From Streptomyces phyllanthi (GTDB taxonomy: Bacteria > Actinomycetota > Actinomycetes > Streptomycetales > Streptomycetaceae), in NCBI RefSeq assembly GCF_009377205.1, contig NZ_VJZE01000020.1, positions 1-45,183 of the forward strand: DNA of 45,183 bases. Reading direction: 5' to 3'. A model generated the notes under the pieces. That model did not search any database. It was not told the origin of the DNA and saw nothing but the letters and a program-made list of their open reading frames with translations. This document shows, piece after piece, positions 1 through 7,775 of this stretch (positions are counted from its first letter, which is position 1; each line of letters starts with the position of its first letter). The position numbers were made by a program, and so were the translations under genes.

Positions 1-133
1 GGCCCATCCCGCCCTCGGTGTAGCGGGTGATCCGGCCGATGCTGGAGTTCTTGAAGAGCGAGACGTAGTAGTGCGCGGCCTCCTCTGCCTGGCCGTCGAA
101 CCACAGACAGGTGGTGAATCCGTTCGCGGGCAT
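1..133 (-). CDS. VOC/PhnB-like family protein, N-terminal fragment (runs off the window)
   Basis: The minus strand opens with an ATG (131-133) preceded by a GAGG Shine-Dalgarno sequence and encodes [20 protein letters not shown] followed by [11 protein letters not shown] and a GRITRY segment. The opening '[18 protein letters not shown]' is characteristic of the PhnB / 3-demethylubiquinone-9 3-methyltransferase-like branch of the vicinal oxygen chelate (glyoxalase/dioxygenase) superfamily, small cytoplasmic proteins of about 120-160 residues. Only about 44 residues are in the window and the rest lies to the left. It is divergent from clpP3, so the 134-382 interval carries promoters for both. 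The true substrate cannot be told from this fragment. Confidence 0.75.
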   Translation of the reverse strand, partial: MPANGFTTCLWFDGQAEEAAHYYVSLFKNSSIGRITRYTEGGMG

Positions 134-255
134 GGTTGCCTCCTCGGGCACGCGTGTGTCGTCACCTGTATCGACCGGTCCTCGCCCGCGAACTCATCGG
201 TGGCTCGGTAAGGATTTTCCGGCCCTGTGCAGTGAGCGTGACGCGCTCGGCGCCC

Positions 256-285
256 TCTGCCCGTGGCTAATCTGCCACGGGCAGA
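256..285. promoter_or_regulatory. Tandem PopR-type operator upstream of clpP3
   Basis: Two adjoining 15-nt elements are visible: 256-270 (TCTGCC-CGT-GGCTAA, imperfect) and 271-285 (TCTGCC-ACG-GGCAGA, perfect). The second matches the TCTGCC-3N-GGCAGA motif that I recall for PopR at the Streptomyces lividans clpP3 promoter. The same bases also form a perfect 13-bp inverted repeat, 255-267 against 274-286 with a 6-nt spacer. A TAATCT -10-like hexamer (268-273) sits in the middle with no good -35, which would suit an activator-dependent promoter. The clpP3 ATG lies about 97 nt downstream. Confidence 0.75.
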
Positions 286-382
286 GAAATCCCATGTCAG
301 CGGCCATGTGCGGCAAGAGTGGAGAGGGCGGCGCCAAACCGCCGCGTCACGTTCACGGTCACCTTCACGACAGGGAGAGCCC

Positions 383-1036
383 ATGACGCCACTCATCACC
401 GGCCGGGAGCCGGCCCTCGCTCCGCGGGCCGAGGAGGGGGACACCCTTCCGTCCCGGTTCGACGACCACCTGGCCGCACAACTGCTCGGGCAGCGGATCG
501 TGTTCCTCGGAACGCAGGTCGACGAGGTCTCCGCCAACCGGGTCTGCGCCCAGCTGCTCCTGCTCTCTGCGGAGGACCCGCGGACCGACATCAGCCTCTG
601 CATCAACAGCCCCGGTGGATCGGTGACCGCGGGCCTGGCGATCTACGACACCATGCGTCTCATCCCGAACGACGTGTCCACGCTCGCGATGGGCTTCGCG
701 GCGAGCATGGGCCAGTTCCTGCTCAGCGTGGGCGCGCACGGGAAGCGGTTCGCGCTGCCGAACGCGCGGATCATGATGCACCAGCCGTCGGCGGGTATCG
801 GCGGCACCACCGCGGACATCGAGATCCAGGCGGAGAACCTGGAGTTCACCAAGAAGGCCATCGAGCGGATCACGGCGGAGCACACCGGACAGACCCCGGA
901 GACGATCTCCCGGGACGGCGACCGGGACCGCTGGTTCACGGCCGAGCAGGCGAAGGAGTACGGGATGGTCGACCAGGTCGTGGAGTCGCTCGCCGATGTC
1001 CGGCCGGCCGCGTCGCGACGCAGGATGGGGCTGTAG
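383..1036 (+). CDS. clpP3: ATP-dependent Clp protease proteolytic subunit (ClpP3-type)
   Basis: A 217-residue ClpP serine peptidase subunit, the barrel-forming part of Clp proteases that degrade unfolded substrates delivered by ClpX/ClpC in the cytoplasm. The catalytic triad is intact: Ser108 in GFAASMGQ, His133 in MMHQP and Asp182 in DRDRW, with S-H and H-D spacings of 25 and 49 as in E. coli ClpP. I chose the ATG at 383 because GGGAGA lies just upstream and the product begins with a ClpP-like variable N-terminus; longer upstream reading is not ClpP-like. It is followed after 2 nt by clpP4, so the two form an operon. The tandem PopR motif upstream and popR nearby identify this as the inducible second clpP operon of Streptomyces rather than clpP1P2. 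Confidence 0.93.
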   Translation: MTPLITGREPALAPRAEEGDTLPSRFDDHLAAQLLGQRIVFLGTQVDEVSANRVCAQLLLLSAEDPRTDISLCINSPGGSVTAGLAIYDTMRLIPNDVSTLAMGFAASMGQFLLSVGAHGKRFALPNARIMMHQPSAGIGGTTADIEIQAENLEFTKKAIERITAEHTGQTPETISRDGDRDRWFTAEQAKEYGMVDQVVESLADVRPAASRRRMGL

Positions 1037-1038
1037 AC

Positions 1039-1641
1039 ATGGGGACGTACACGATTCCGAACGTCGTCGAGAGGACCCCGCAGGGCGAGCGGTCGTACGA
1101 CGTCTTCAGCCGGCTGCTGTCCGAGCGGATCATCTTCCTCGGCACCGAGATCGACGACGGGGTCGCCAACGTCGTCATCGCCCAGCTCCTCCACCTGGAG
1201 TCGGCCGCCCCGGAGAACGAGATCGCGATCTACATCAACTCGCCCGGCGGATCGTTCACTTCACTCATGGCGATCTACGACACGATGAGCTACGTCCAGG
1301 CACCGATCTCGACGTTCTGCGTCGGGCAGGCGGCCTCCACGGCGGCGGTGCTCCTCGCGGGCGGCGACCCGGGCCGGCGCTTCGTCCTCGAGCACGCGCG
1401 GGTGCTGCTCGGGCAGCCCGCGAGCGGCGGCCGCCAGGGAACGGTCTCGGACCTCGCCCTCCAGGCGAAGGAGATGGTCCGGATCCGCTCCCAGGTCGAG
1501 GAGGTCCTCGCCCGGCACACGCACCACGATGTCAGGACGCTCCGCACGGACATGGACCGCGACAAGGTCTTCACCGCTCAGGAGGCCGTGGCGTACGGGC
1601 TGGCCGACGAGGTGGTGAGCCGGCGGCTCGTGGGGGTCTGA
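1039..1641 (+). CDS. clpP4: ATP-dependent Clp protease proteolytic subunit (ClpP4-type), catalytic His replaced
   Basis: A 200-residue ClpP paralogue, the likely hetero-partner of the preceding ClpP3. The ATG at 1039 is 2 nt after the clpP3 stop, implying co-translation. The fold signature is present (YINSPGGS near residue 67, GQAASTAA with Ser100, MDRDKVF with Asp175). However, the segment that normally reads MIHQP reads LLGQP: codon 1411-1413 is GGG, placing Gly125 exactly 25 residues after the serine, where the catalytic His should be. The subunit is therefore predicted to be catalytically impaired and may serve a structural or gating role with ClpP3. The stop codon lies within a hairpin shared with popR. 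Family assignment is firm; loss of activity is inference. Confidence 0.92.
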   Translation: MGTYTIPNVVERTPQGERSYDVFSRLLSERIIFLGTEIDDGVANVVIAQLLHLESAAPENEIAIYINSPGGSFTSLMAIYDTMSYVQAPISTFCVGQAASTAAVLLAGGDPGRRFVLEHARVLLGQPASGGRQGTVSDLALQAKEMVRIRSQVEEVLARHTHHDVRTLRTDMDRDKVFTAQEAVAYGLADEVVSRRLVGV

Positions 1642-1672
1642 CCCAGCCGGGCCGCCGGGGTGCCCGGGTCAG
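1638..1672. terminator. Candidate bidirectional terminator between convergent clpP4 and popR
   Basis: CTGACCC (1638-1644) pairs perfectly with GGGTCAG (1666-1672) around a GC-rich loop that can itself fold. Each arm contains the TGA stop of one of the two converging genes, so a single hairpin could end both transcripts. There is no U-tract, which is usual in Streptomyces. Confidence 0.45.
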
Positions 1673-2151
1673 GCGGCGAGGCAGAGTCCGCCGTACGGCG
1701 ATGTGCCGGTGGTCCTGGTGGACGTCGCCGTACGTGTCCGGGCGCGCCGTGCCAGTTCGCCGTGGGCCAGGGAGAGCAGGTCCCCGAGGCCCAGTCCGAG
1801 GGCCTGGGCGGCGGCCGCGAGGACCTCCGACGAGGCCTCCTTGCGGCCCCGCTCCAGCTCCGAGAGATACGGCATCGAGATCCGCGCCGCCTCCGACACG
1901 TCCTTCAACGTCCGCTCCTGCGCGAGCCGTTCCCGCCGCAGCACGTCACCGACCAGGTCGCGCCAGAGGGGTTCCTTGGCGGGCGGTGTCCCGGGGGCAC
2001 CTGCGGGGTGGGGGCGTGGAGCGAGAGTCGGCTGCCGCGGGGTGCGCGGGGCAGCCGCCTCCGTGCGAGGGGGAGCGTCCTCGCGGGCCGGAGTGGCCGC
2101 CGCCGGGCGCAGGGGAATGACGCGGGCTTCGTTCGACGCTTGGTTGCTCAC
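1669..2151 (-). CDS. popR: XRE-family transcriptional regulator PopR (activator of clpP3-clpP4)
   Basis: A 160-residue protein with a disordered Pro/Ala-rich N-terminal part (about 1-60) and a Cro/C1-type helix-turn-helix at about 66-130 (RRERLAQERTLKDVSEAARI then SMPYLSELERGRKEASSEVL). It converges on clpP4 with 27 nt between the stops. By synteny and HTH type it is PopR, known in S. lividans to activate clpP3-clpP4 when ClpP1 is absent. PopR is reported to be a ClpP1 substrate through C-terminal alanines. This protein ends in Leu-Ala-Ala, an ssrA-like C-terminus that fits the degradation switch. The matching TCTGCC-3N-GGCAGA motif stands before clpP3. The start is the annotated-frame ATG; a later start inside the low-complexity N-terminus is possible. 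Confidence 0.87.
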   Translation of the reverse strand: MSNQASNEARVIPLRPAAATPAREDAPPRTEAAAPRTPRQPTLAPRPHPAGAPGTPPAKEPLWRDLVGDVLRRERLAQERTLKDVSEAARISMPYLSELERGRKEASSEVLAAAAQALGLGLGDLLSLAHGELARRARTRTATSTRTTGTSPYGGLCLAA

Positions 2152-2240
2152 TCCTTCAGCCTAGGAGCCGGGAGCGCCACGGGAAGGGAGCGGCGTTCCG
2201 CCCTGAGTGGAATCGCGGTCCGATGGGGAGAGTTGAGGCC

Positions 2241-3023
2241 ATGCTGCGCGACACGTTCAACGAGGCGGCCGAACTGTACGACCGGGCTCGCCCGCGCTAT
2301 CCCCGCGCCCTGGTGGAGGAGTTGGCCGGGCAGGTGGGTCTGGGTCCCGGCACCCGGGTCCTGGAGATCGCTCCGGGGACCGGCCAACTCACCGTCCCGC
2401 TGGCGGATTCGGGCTGTCACCTCACGGCTGTCGAGCTCGGCCCCGCGCTGGCCGAGGTGGCCCGGCGCAACCTGCGCCCCTTCCCGCACGCCCGCGTGGA
2501 GGTGGCCGACTTCGAGCAGTGGCCGCTCCCCGTCGAGCCGTTCGACCTCGTGGTCTGCGCGACCGCGTTCCACTGGCTCGACCCGGCGGTACGGGTCCCC
2601 AAGGTGGGCCGGGCGCTGCGCCCCGGCGGCATGTTCGCGCTCGTCACCACGGAACACGTCAGGGGCGGCACCGTCGACTTCTTCGCCCGTGCCCAGGAGT
2701 GCTACGAGCGCTGGGACCCTGCCACGCCGCCCGGGCTGCGGCTCCAGGACGAGGCCGAAATCGTCACGGACACCGGCGAGTTGGCGGAGTGGGACGGCCT
2801 CCGCTCGTATCGCTGCACCCGGGAGGTCACGTACACGACGCAGGAGTACATCGACGTACTCCTGACCTACTCGGGCCACCGCGCGCTCGACGCGGCTTCC
2901 CGGGAAGGGCTGTTGGGCTGCATCCGTGACCTGATCGACACGCGTCACGGCGGCCGGATCACCAAGTGCTATCTGCACGAGCTGATCACGGCGAGGCGGC
3001 CGGCGGAGGCTGCCGGCCACTGA
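2241..3023 (+). CDS. Class I SAM-dependent methyltransferase
   Basis: About 260 residues with a Rossmann-type methyltransferase fold. Motif I is VLEIAPGTGQ (residues 40-49), followed by the acidic end of beta-2 (AVELG), motif II-like DLVVCATAFHWLD, and the post-motif LRPGGMFALVT. Proteins beginning 'LRDTFNEAAELYDRARPRYP' are common Streptomyces class I methyltransferases of the UbiE/Methyltransf_11 type; the substrate is unknown. I prefer the ATG at 2241 because GGGGAG lies 9 nt upstream, whereas the in-frame ATG at 2223 has no ribosome binding site. The gene is divergent from popR (89 nt between starts) and stands alone, so context does not reveal the pathway. Confidence 0.85.
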   Translation: MLRDTFNEAAELYDRARPRYPRALVEELAGQVGLGPGTRVLEIAPGTGQLTVPLADSGCHLTAVELGPALAEVARRNLRPFPHARVEVADFEQWPLPVEPFDLVVCATAFHWLDPAVRVPKVGRALRPGGMFALVTTEHVRGGTVDFFARAQECYERWDPATPPGLRLQDEAEIVTDTGELAEWDGLRSYRCTREVTYTTQEYIDVLLTYSGHRALDAASREGLLGCIRDLIDTRHGGRITKCYLHELITARRPAEAAGH

Positions 3024-3371
3024 CCGGCTCCTGGCCCACCCGGCCGTCGACGCGTCCCGCCGGAGGTCCGGGTGAGCGTTGCGCCGGCCGTGCCCGGCGA
3101 CCGTCCGGACGAGGACCTCGCGGGGGCTGCTCGGCTCGTCGCCGGTGGTGCCGGTGACGGAGAGACCGGGCGCGTCGGTCCGCGAAACGCTGGGCGAAGG
3201 CGACTTCGGCGCGCCACGCGTCCGGTCGGGGCAGCGGTGCGCGGAAGGTTCTTGGGAACACCTGTACAACCCTTGTGCCGCATGACGTGTCAAACAGGGC
3301 GCCGGACAAGGAACGGGCCCTTTCCGGACACCCCCCGCGCTGCCCGGCCGTTTTTCTTTCAGGAGCCGCAC
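3024..3371. other. Intergenic region upstream of the FG-GAP gene
   Basis: I find no convincing gene in these 348 bases: the open frames lack a ribosome binding site and GC-biased third positions. The stretch 3250-3300, with GGGAACACCTGTACAACCC, is less GC-rich than its surroundings and is the most likely site of the promoter for the downstream secreted protein; no hexamer pair is certain. An AGGAG Shine-Dalgarno sequence sits at 3361-3365. Confidence 0.4.
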
Positions 3372-4841
3372 ATGCGCAAGAACCAATCGGCTGCCCTTGC
3401 CGCGGCCGTGTTACTCATCGTCTCCGGCGCGGCCATCGTCGCCGCGCCCTCCGCGTACGCCGGTGCGCCCGGAGGCACGCGAGCAAGTGACCGCAACAGC
3501 GACTTCAACGGCGACGGTTACGAGGACGTGCTGGTCGGCGCGCCCGGCGCGACCGTCAGCGGCAAGAAGGGCGCCGGTCTCGTCACCGTGCAGTACGGCT
3601 CGTCGAGCGGTATCGGCACGTCCAGGGTGGCGCGGTTCAGCCAGTCCACGGCCGGGGTCGCGGGTGCCGCGGAGGTGGGCGACGGCTTCGGGAAGGCCGT
3701 GGCGACCGGCGACCTCGACGGGGACGGCTACGACGACGCCGTGGTCGGCATTCCCGGCGAGGACATCGGTTCCGTCACGGACGCGGGCGGGGTCGTCGTC
3801 CTGTGGGGGTCGGGGTCCGGGCTCTCCGGGAGCCTCAGCGACTGGCTGGAGACCGAGGAGCCCACCGCCGGTGAGCAGTTCGGCGTCGGTCTCGCCGCCG
3901 CGCACTTCACCGACGACACTCCGGGCGACGTACTCGCCGTCCTCGACCGGTACGACCTGGAGCTGTTCGCATACCAGTCCGGGACGCAGAACTCGCTGAA
4001 GAAGCGGTCGACGCAGCGTCTGTCCGCGCAGGCGGAACCTCGCGAGATCCTGCCCAAGTCGCTGACCACGGGCGACTACGACGGCAACGGTTACGCGGAC
4101 CTGGTGGTGTCGGGCCTGACGGTCGGCGACGAGCCGGGGGACGGGTGGTCCGTCCAACTGTCCGGTCACGCCGACGGACTGGCGTACGAGCGGGATTTCG
4201 AGGGCGGCCCGGTCGCCGCGTCCGGTGACATCAACAATGACGGGTACGACGACCTGGTCACGGGTGAGCCGCACGGCCCCGACGACGTCTACGGCGAGGT
4301 GTGGGCAGGGGGCGTGCTCGTCGAGTACCACGGCGGCCCGGGCGGTCTCTCGGAGGAGCCCGAGTGGTGGACCCAGGCATCCCCCGGCGTGCCCGGAAAC
4401 CCGGAGGTCGGCGACGGCTGGGGCACGGACCTGTCGATCGCGGACACCAACGGCGACGGGTACGCGGACGTCGCGGTCGGTGCGGCGGGTGAGGACATCG
4501 GGACAGTGGCCGACGCGGGCGCGGTGTGGGTGCTGCGCGGCTCGGCCGACGGCATCAGCGAGACGGGCGCCAAGTCGTGGGACCAGGACTCGGCCGACAT
4601 ACCCGGCGTCCCCGAGAAGGGCGACAAGTGGGGCGCCCAGGTCCGTCTCACCGACCCGAACGGCGACGGCCGCTTCGGCCTGCTCGCCTCCGCGCCCGGG
4701 GAGAACACCGGTGACGGCTTCATCTGGGTGCTGTCGGCGGGTTCGGGCGGCGTCACGGCCTCCGGGTCGTGGACGTACGACGCCGCGTCGCTGGGCGCAC
4801 CGTCGGCGGACGCCGCGTTCGGTGCGGCGATCGACGAGTAG
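3372..4841 (+). CDS. Secreted FG-GAP repeat (integrin alpha-like beta-propeller) protein
   Basis: A 489-residue exported protein. It starts MRKNQSAALAAAVLLIVSGA with a signal peptide likely cleaved after APSAYA (about residue 30). The mature part is a chain of FG-GAP repeats, each with a calcium-binding Asp-rich loop: DFNGDGYED, DLDGDGYDD, DYDGNGYAD, DINNDGYDD, DTNGDGYAD and DPNGDG, plus VGxPGED-type strands. Six such loops suggest a seven-bladed integrin-like propeller. Such Streptomyces proteins are extracellular and their function is usually unknown. The ATG at 3372 was chosen over the longer open frame because AGGAG lies 6 nt upstream and a signal peptide follows directly. It converges with the DUF6777 gene. 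Confidence 0.9.
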   Translation: MRKNQSAALAAAVLLIVSGAAIVAAPSAYAGAPGGTRASDRNSDFNGDGYEDVLVGAPGATVSGKKGAGLVTVQYGSSSGIGTSRVARFSQSTAGVAGAAEVGDGFGKAVATGDLDGDGYDDAVVGIPGEDIGSVTDAGGVVVLWGSGSGLSGSLSDWLETEEPTAGEQFGVGLAAAHFTDDTPGDVLAVLDRYDLELFAYQSGTQNSLKKRSTQRLSAQAEPREILPKSLTTGDYDGNGYADLVVSGLTVGDEPGDGWSVQLSGHADGLAYERDFEGGPVAASGDINNDGYDDLVTGEPHGPDDVYGEVWAGGVLVEYHGGPGGLSEEPEWWTQASPGVPGNPEVGDGWGTDLSIADTNGDGYADVAVGAAGEDIGTVADAGAVWVLRGSADGISETGAKSWDQDSADIPGVPEKGDKWGAQVRLTDPNGDGRFGLLASAPGENTGDGFIWVLSAGSGGVTASGSWTYDAASLGAPSADAAFGAAIDE

Positions 4842-4904
4842 CGAGGAGCAGCGGGTGGGGGCGCCCGCCGAGGGACACGCCGGTTCCCGGCGCCCCGGCC
4901 GCTC

Positions 4905-6188
4905 TCACTCGCCCGGTGCTACGGGCTCCGTCTGGGGGACACTGCCGACGGTGCCCGAGGCGGTGGTCGTGTCGTCGCCGGTCGGGGAGTCCGGCGGCGG
5001 CTCGGTCTCCGTCTCCGTCTCCGTCTCGGGCGAGGTGGGCGGCGACTCCGGTTCGGTGGGCGACGTCTCGGGCGTCGAGGGCTCGGAGGGGGACGGTGTC
5101 GGTGACGTGGGCGGGCACGGGCTGAGGCTCGGCGACCCGTCCTCCGTCTCGCTCGGCGTCCTGCCCTCCGAGAGGGTGACGCACGGTGACGGCTGCTCGC
5201 TCGCCGGCGGCGAGTCGCTCACCGAGATCGACGGTGACGGCTGCGTCGTCGGCGGGGACGTCATCCTGTCCCCGCCCCCGGTGTCGCCCGCGCGGCGCTC
5301 GAACCAGCCTCCGTTGTCGGGGTCGTAGACGACGAAGGCGTTGATGATCGTCGTCGACTGCGAGACGACCACGACGTTCTGCGGCCGGTACGAGGGCCAC
5401 GAGTCACCTGTCGGCTTGGGCGTGGACTTCTGCGGGACCGGCGGCCGCAGCGGATTGCCGCAGGCGCACCGCACCCGGGGCACTCCCAGGTCGTCGACCA
5501 GGACGGCCGTACCCGCCTGCAGGACCGCCTGGTAGGGGGTCGCCCTGCCGCCGCGGTAGCCGTGGTTGGTGACCCGGGTGTCGAACCGGAGCTGGAGGGG
5601 GGTGAGCGAGCGGAGGTAGGCGGGGACCTCCGAAGGCCGGATGCCCTGGGCGGACGCGAACGCGCCGTTCTTGGCCGGGTCGGCCCGGAGTGCGGTGATC
5701 TGCTTCTCCACGTCGCAGCTGGAGTTGTTGCGGGTGCCTCCGTAGAGGCCGGGTGAGGAACCGTCGATACCGCGTGTCACGTTGGCGGACTGTGTGGGTG
5801 TGCGGGTCTCCGTGGGCGTCGCCGGTGGTGCGGAGCTGTCGGTGGCCGTCGACCCGGTGAACGGGTCGGGACCCGACGACGCGGCCGCCTGGAGGAAGAC
5901 CTCGTTGTCCGAGCCACCGTCACCGCCGGAGCGGCTGAACACGATCGCCAGCACCACGGCCGCGATGACCGCGGTGGCGATGACGGCGATCCGCGGCGTC
6001 GATCTCCACCAGGGCCGTTCGGGTCCCCCGCCGCCCTCCGGTCCGGGAGGCCCCCCGGGACCGGAGGGGCCGGACGGACCGCCCGAGCCTCCCCCGCCGG
6101 GCCGTGCCCGGCTCGGCTCTGACGGGCCCGCCAGCGGGCCCGACGGGGGCCCGGTGGGGCGGCCGGACGACGGCTGTTCGACGCTCAC
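4905..6188 (-). CDS. DUF6777-type membrane-anchored protein with Pro-rich N-terminus and Ser/Thr/Glu-rich tail
   Basis: About 427 residues. The order is: a cytoplasmic Pro/Gly-rich region (about 1-75), a single membrane helix (IAVIATAVIAAVVLAIVFS, about 80-100), and an extracellular globular region with VTRGIDGSSPGLYGGTRNNS, two conserved cysteines (RVRCACGNP) and VVVVSQSTTIINAFVVYDPD, which I recognise as DUF6777. It ends in a low-complexity tail of Pro/Ser/Thr/Glu including an ETETETETE run caused by a tandem hexanucleotide near 5005. The GTG at 6188 has GAAGAAGAG upstream and gives the usual VSVEQPSSGRPTGPP start; the longer reading frame is unlikely. It is divergent from the streptophobe gene. 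DUF6777 has no assigned biochemical role; a wall-facing sensor is only a guess. Confidence 0.85.
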   Translation of the reverse strand: MSVEQPSSGRPTGPPSGPLAGPSEPSRARPGGGGSGGPSGPSGPGGPPGPEGGGGPERPWWRSTPRIAVIATAVIAAVVLAIVFSRSGGDGGSDNEVFLQAAASSGPDPFTGSTATDSSAPPATPTETRTPTQSANVTRGIDGSSPGLYGGTRNNSSCDVEKQITALRADPAKNGAFASAQGIRPSEVPAYLRSLTPLQLRFDTRVTNHGYRGGRATPYQAVLQAGTAVLVDDLGVPRVRCACGNPLRPPVPQKSTPKPTGDSWPSYRPQNVVVVSQSTTIINAFVVYDPDNGGWFERRAGDTGGGDRMTSPPTTQPSPSISVSDSPPASEQPSPCVTLSEGRTPSETEDGSPSLSPCPPTSPTPSPSEPSTPETSPTEPESPPTSPETETETETEPPPDSPTGDDTTTASGTVGSVPQTEPVAPGE

Positions 6189-6217
6189 GAGCTCTTCTTC
6201 CGCCGTAGGGAACGTTC

Positions 6218-6232
6218 TTCCCCGATGGGGAA
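6218..6232. promoter_or_regulatory. Operator-like palindrome before the DUF6777 gene
   Basis: TTCCCC-GAT-GGGGAA is a perfect 6-bp inverted repeat with a 3-nt spacer, 30 nt upstream of the GTG start. A dyad of this size in the leader suggests a transcription-factor site. The regulator is unknown and chance is not excluded in GC-rich DNA. Confidence 0.3.
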
Positions 6233-6442
6233 CCTGCGGCACTTGAGAAGATTTGGGCCGCTTTGTGCACAACAGGCCCATTGTGTGTCCCGGTCCGGCG
6301 CGCCTCGCAAGCCGACGCCGTGCGGATCCGGGTGACGCTACCGGTGGAGCTGCGCGGTGCGGATCGCCGGTGGCGCCCGCAGGCCGCCCGGTCGGACCCG
6401 CCCGGCGCGCGGAGCCTCCCGGCCCTGCTTAGCGTGGGCAGG

Positions 6443-7747
6443 GTGAGTTCCCGGGCCATGCGCTCCCAGCCCCCCTCCGACCAGGCCTCGCATGGCCGCG
6501 AGGCGGCTCGGCACGGCTGGGTGGAGGCACTGGTGACGGTGCTCGCCGGGCTGGTGGTGATGCTCGCGGTCGCCGCGCTGGGGCTGTGGGCGGCCGGTGC
6601 CGCGGATCTCCCCGACAACGCCTTTCCCCGGGTCGCCGCGGCCGCCGTCGTGACGGCGGTCGGCGGCACGATCGAGCTCTCCGGTGATGCCGGGGAGCTC
6701 GCCGAGACCCAGGGCGGGCTGACCGTGATCCCCCTGTCGGTGACGCTCGCGGGGGCGCTGGTCATCGCCGCCGGGTTCCTGCGGCCGCTGCGCCACCGGG
6801 CGGTGGCGGGGACGCCCGAACTCCTCGGCTGGGCCGCACGCGTCGCCGTGCTGTGGGTGCTCGCCCTGATCGGCCTCGCCCTAGCGGCGCGCCAGACCTT
6901 CCAGATCTCCTTCGGCGACGACACGCTCGAGGACCTGGGGGACCTGTTCGGCATCCCCACCCCGGAGGTGGGCTTCACCACCGACGTACCGCTGACCGTG
7001 CTGTTCGGGCTGCTGTGGCTCGCCGGCGTGCTCCTGCTGGCACTCCTGGTGGCGCGCGGGGCGCCGCTGCCTGCCCGGCTGGTGCGTTTCCAGGCGTCGG
7101 TGCGTCCGGCCGCGTACGCGATGGTGCTGCTGTTGCTGGCGTGCGTCGTCGTGGGACTGGTGATCGCGCTGGTGGTGGCGGGCACGCGGGGGTACCCCAG
7201 GGAGACGTTCGCGGTGATCCTGCTCGGGCTGCCGAACCTGACCTGGCTCGCGTTCACGATCGGGCTCGGGGCTTCCTGGGAGGGCCGTGTGGAGGGCCCG
7301 TTCGGGCTGCCCATGCCGCATCTGCTGGACCAGGTGCTGCGGACGCCGGACGACTCCACGCTGAACCTGCGGACGCTCGCCGAGTACGACGGCAGGGTGT
7401 GGTGGCTGGTGGCCGTGGACGCCGTGCTGCTGCTGGGCGCCGCGTTCGTGATGGCCGCCCGCTCCCCGGCCCGCGTCCGGCTGTGGCAGCACGCCGTGCA
7501 CATGGCGGCAGCCCTCGTCCTGACCGTGCTCATGATCTGCCTGGTCGGCCGGGTCAGCGCCCGCCTCGGGTTGTCGGTGCTCGGCATCGGCGACCTGGGC
7601 GGCGGACTGTCCGGTGAGCTCTACCTGCGGCCGCGGCTGTGGACCGCGCTCGGCTTCGCTGCGCTGTGGGGGCTGGTGGCCGGATTCCTCGGCGGGATGC
7701 TCGCGAAGGGGGTACGGCGACGGGGTGAGGTCACGGACGGGAGCTAG
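6443..7747 (+). CDS. Streptophobe family polytopic membrane protein
   Basis: About 434 residues with roughly ten hydrophobic segments, for example WVEALVTVLAGLVVMLAVAA, VIPLSVTLAGALVIAAGFL, VLFGLLWLAGVLLLALLVA and AYAMVLLLLACVVVGLVIAL. The layout, including the extracytoplasmic FPRVAAAAVVTAVGGTIELS loop and a C-terminal GFLGGMLAKG, matches the 'streptophobe' family, a streptomycete-restricted integral membrane protein family of unknown function. The long upstream extension in the frame is not membrane-like, so the start is probably the GTG at 6443 (VSSRAMRSQ) or the ATG at 6458; neither has a strong Shine-Dalgarno sequence. It converges on the Ser/Thr kinase operon with 28 nt between stops and lies opposite DUF6777, a neighbourhood I have seen for this family. 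Confidence 0.82.
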   Translation: MSSRAMRSQPPSDQASHGREAARHGWVEALVTVLAGLVVMLAVAALGLWAAGAADLPDNAFPRVAAAAVVTAVGGTIELSGDAGELAETQGGLTVIPLSVTLAGALVIAAGFLRPLRHRAVAGTPELLGWAARVAVLWVLALIGLALAARQTFQISFGDDTLEDLGDLFGIPTPEVGFTTDVPLTVLFGLLWLAGVLLLALLVARGAPLPARLVRFQASVRPAAYAMVLLLLACVVVGLVIALVVAGTRGYPRETFAVILLGLPNLTWLAFTIGLGASWEGRVEGPFGLPMPHLLDQVLRTPDDSTLNLRTLAEYDGRVWWLVAVDAVLLLGAAFVMAARSPARVRLWQHAVHMAAALVLTVLMICLVGRVSARLGLSVLGIGDLGGGLSGELYLRPRLWTALGFAALWGLVAGFLGGMLAKGVRRRGEVTDGS

Positions 7748-7775
7748 CGCCCCGGCAGCCCCGGCAGGCAAGGCC

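Noticed and set aside
178..200. ClgR-type box before clpP3
   Set aside because: GCCCGCGAACTC partly resembles one half of a ClgR site, but the required second half is not present at the right spacing.
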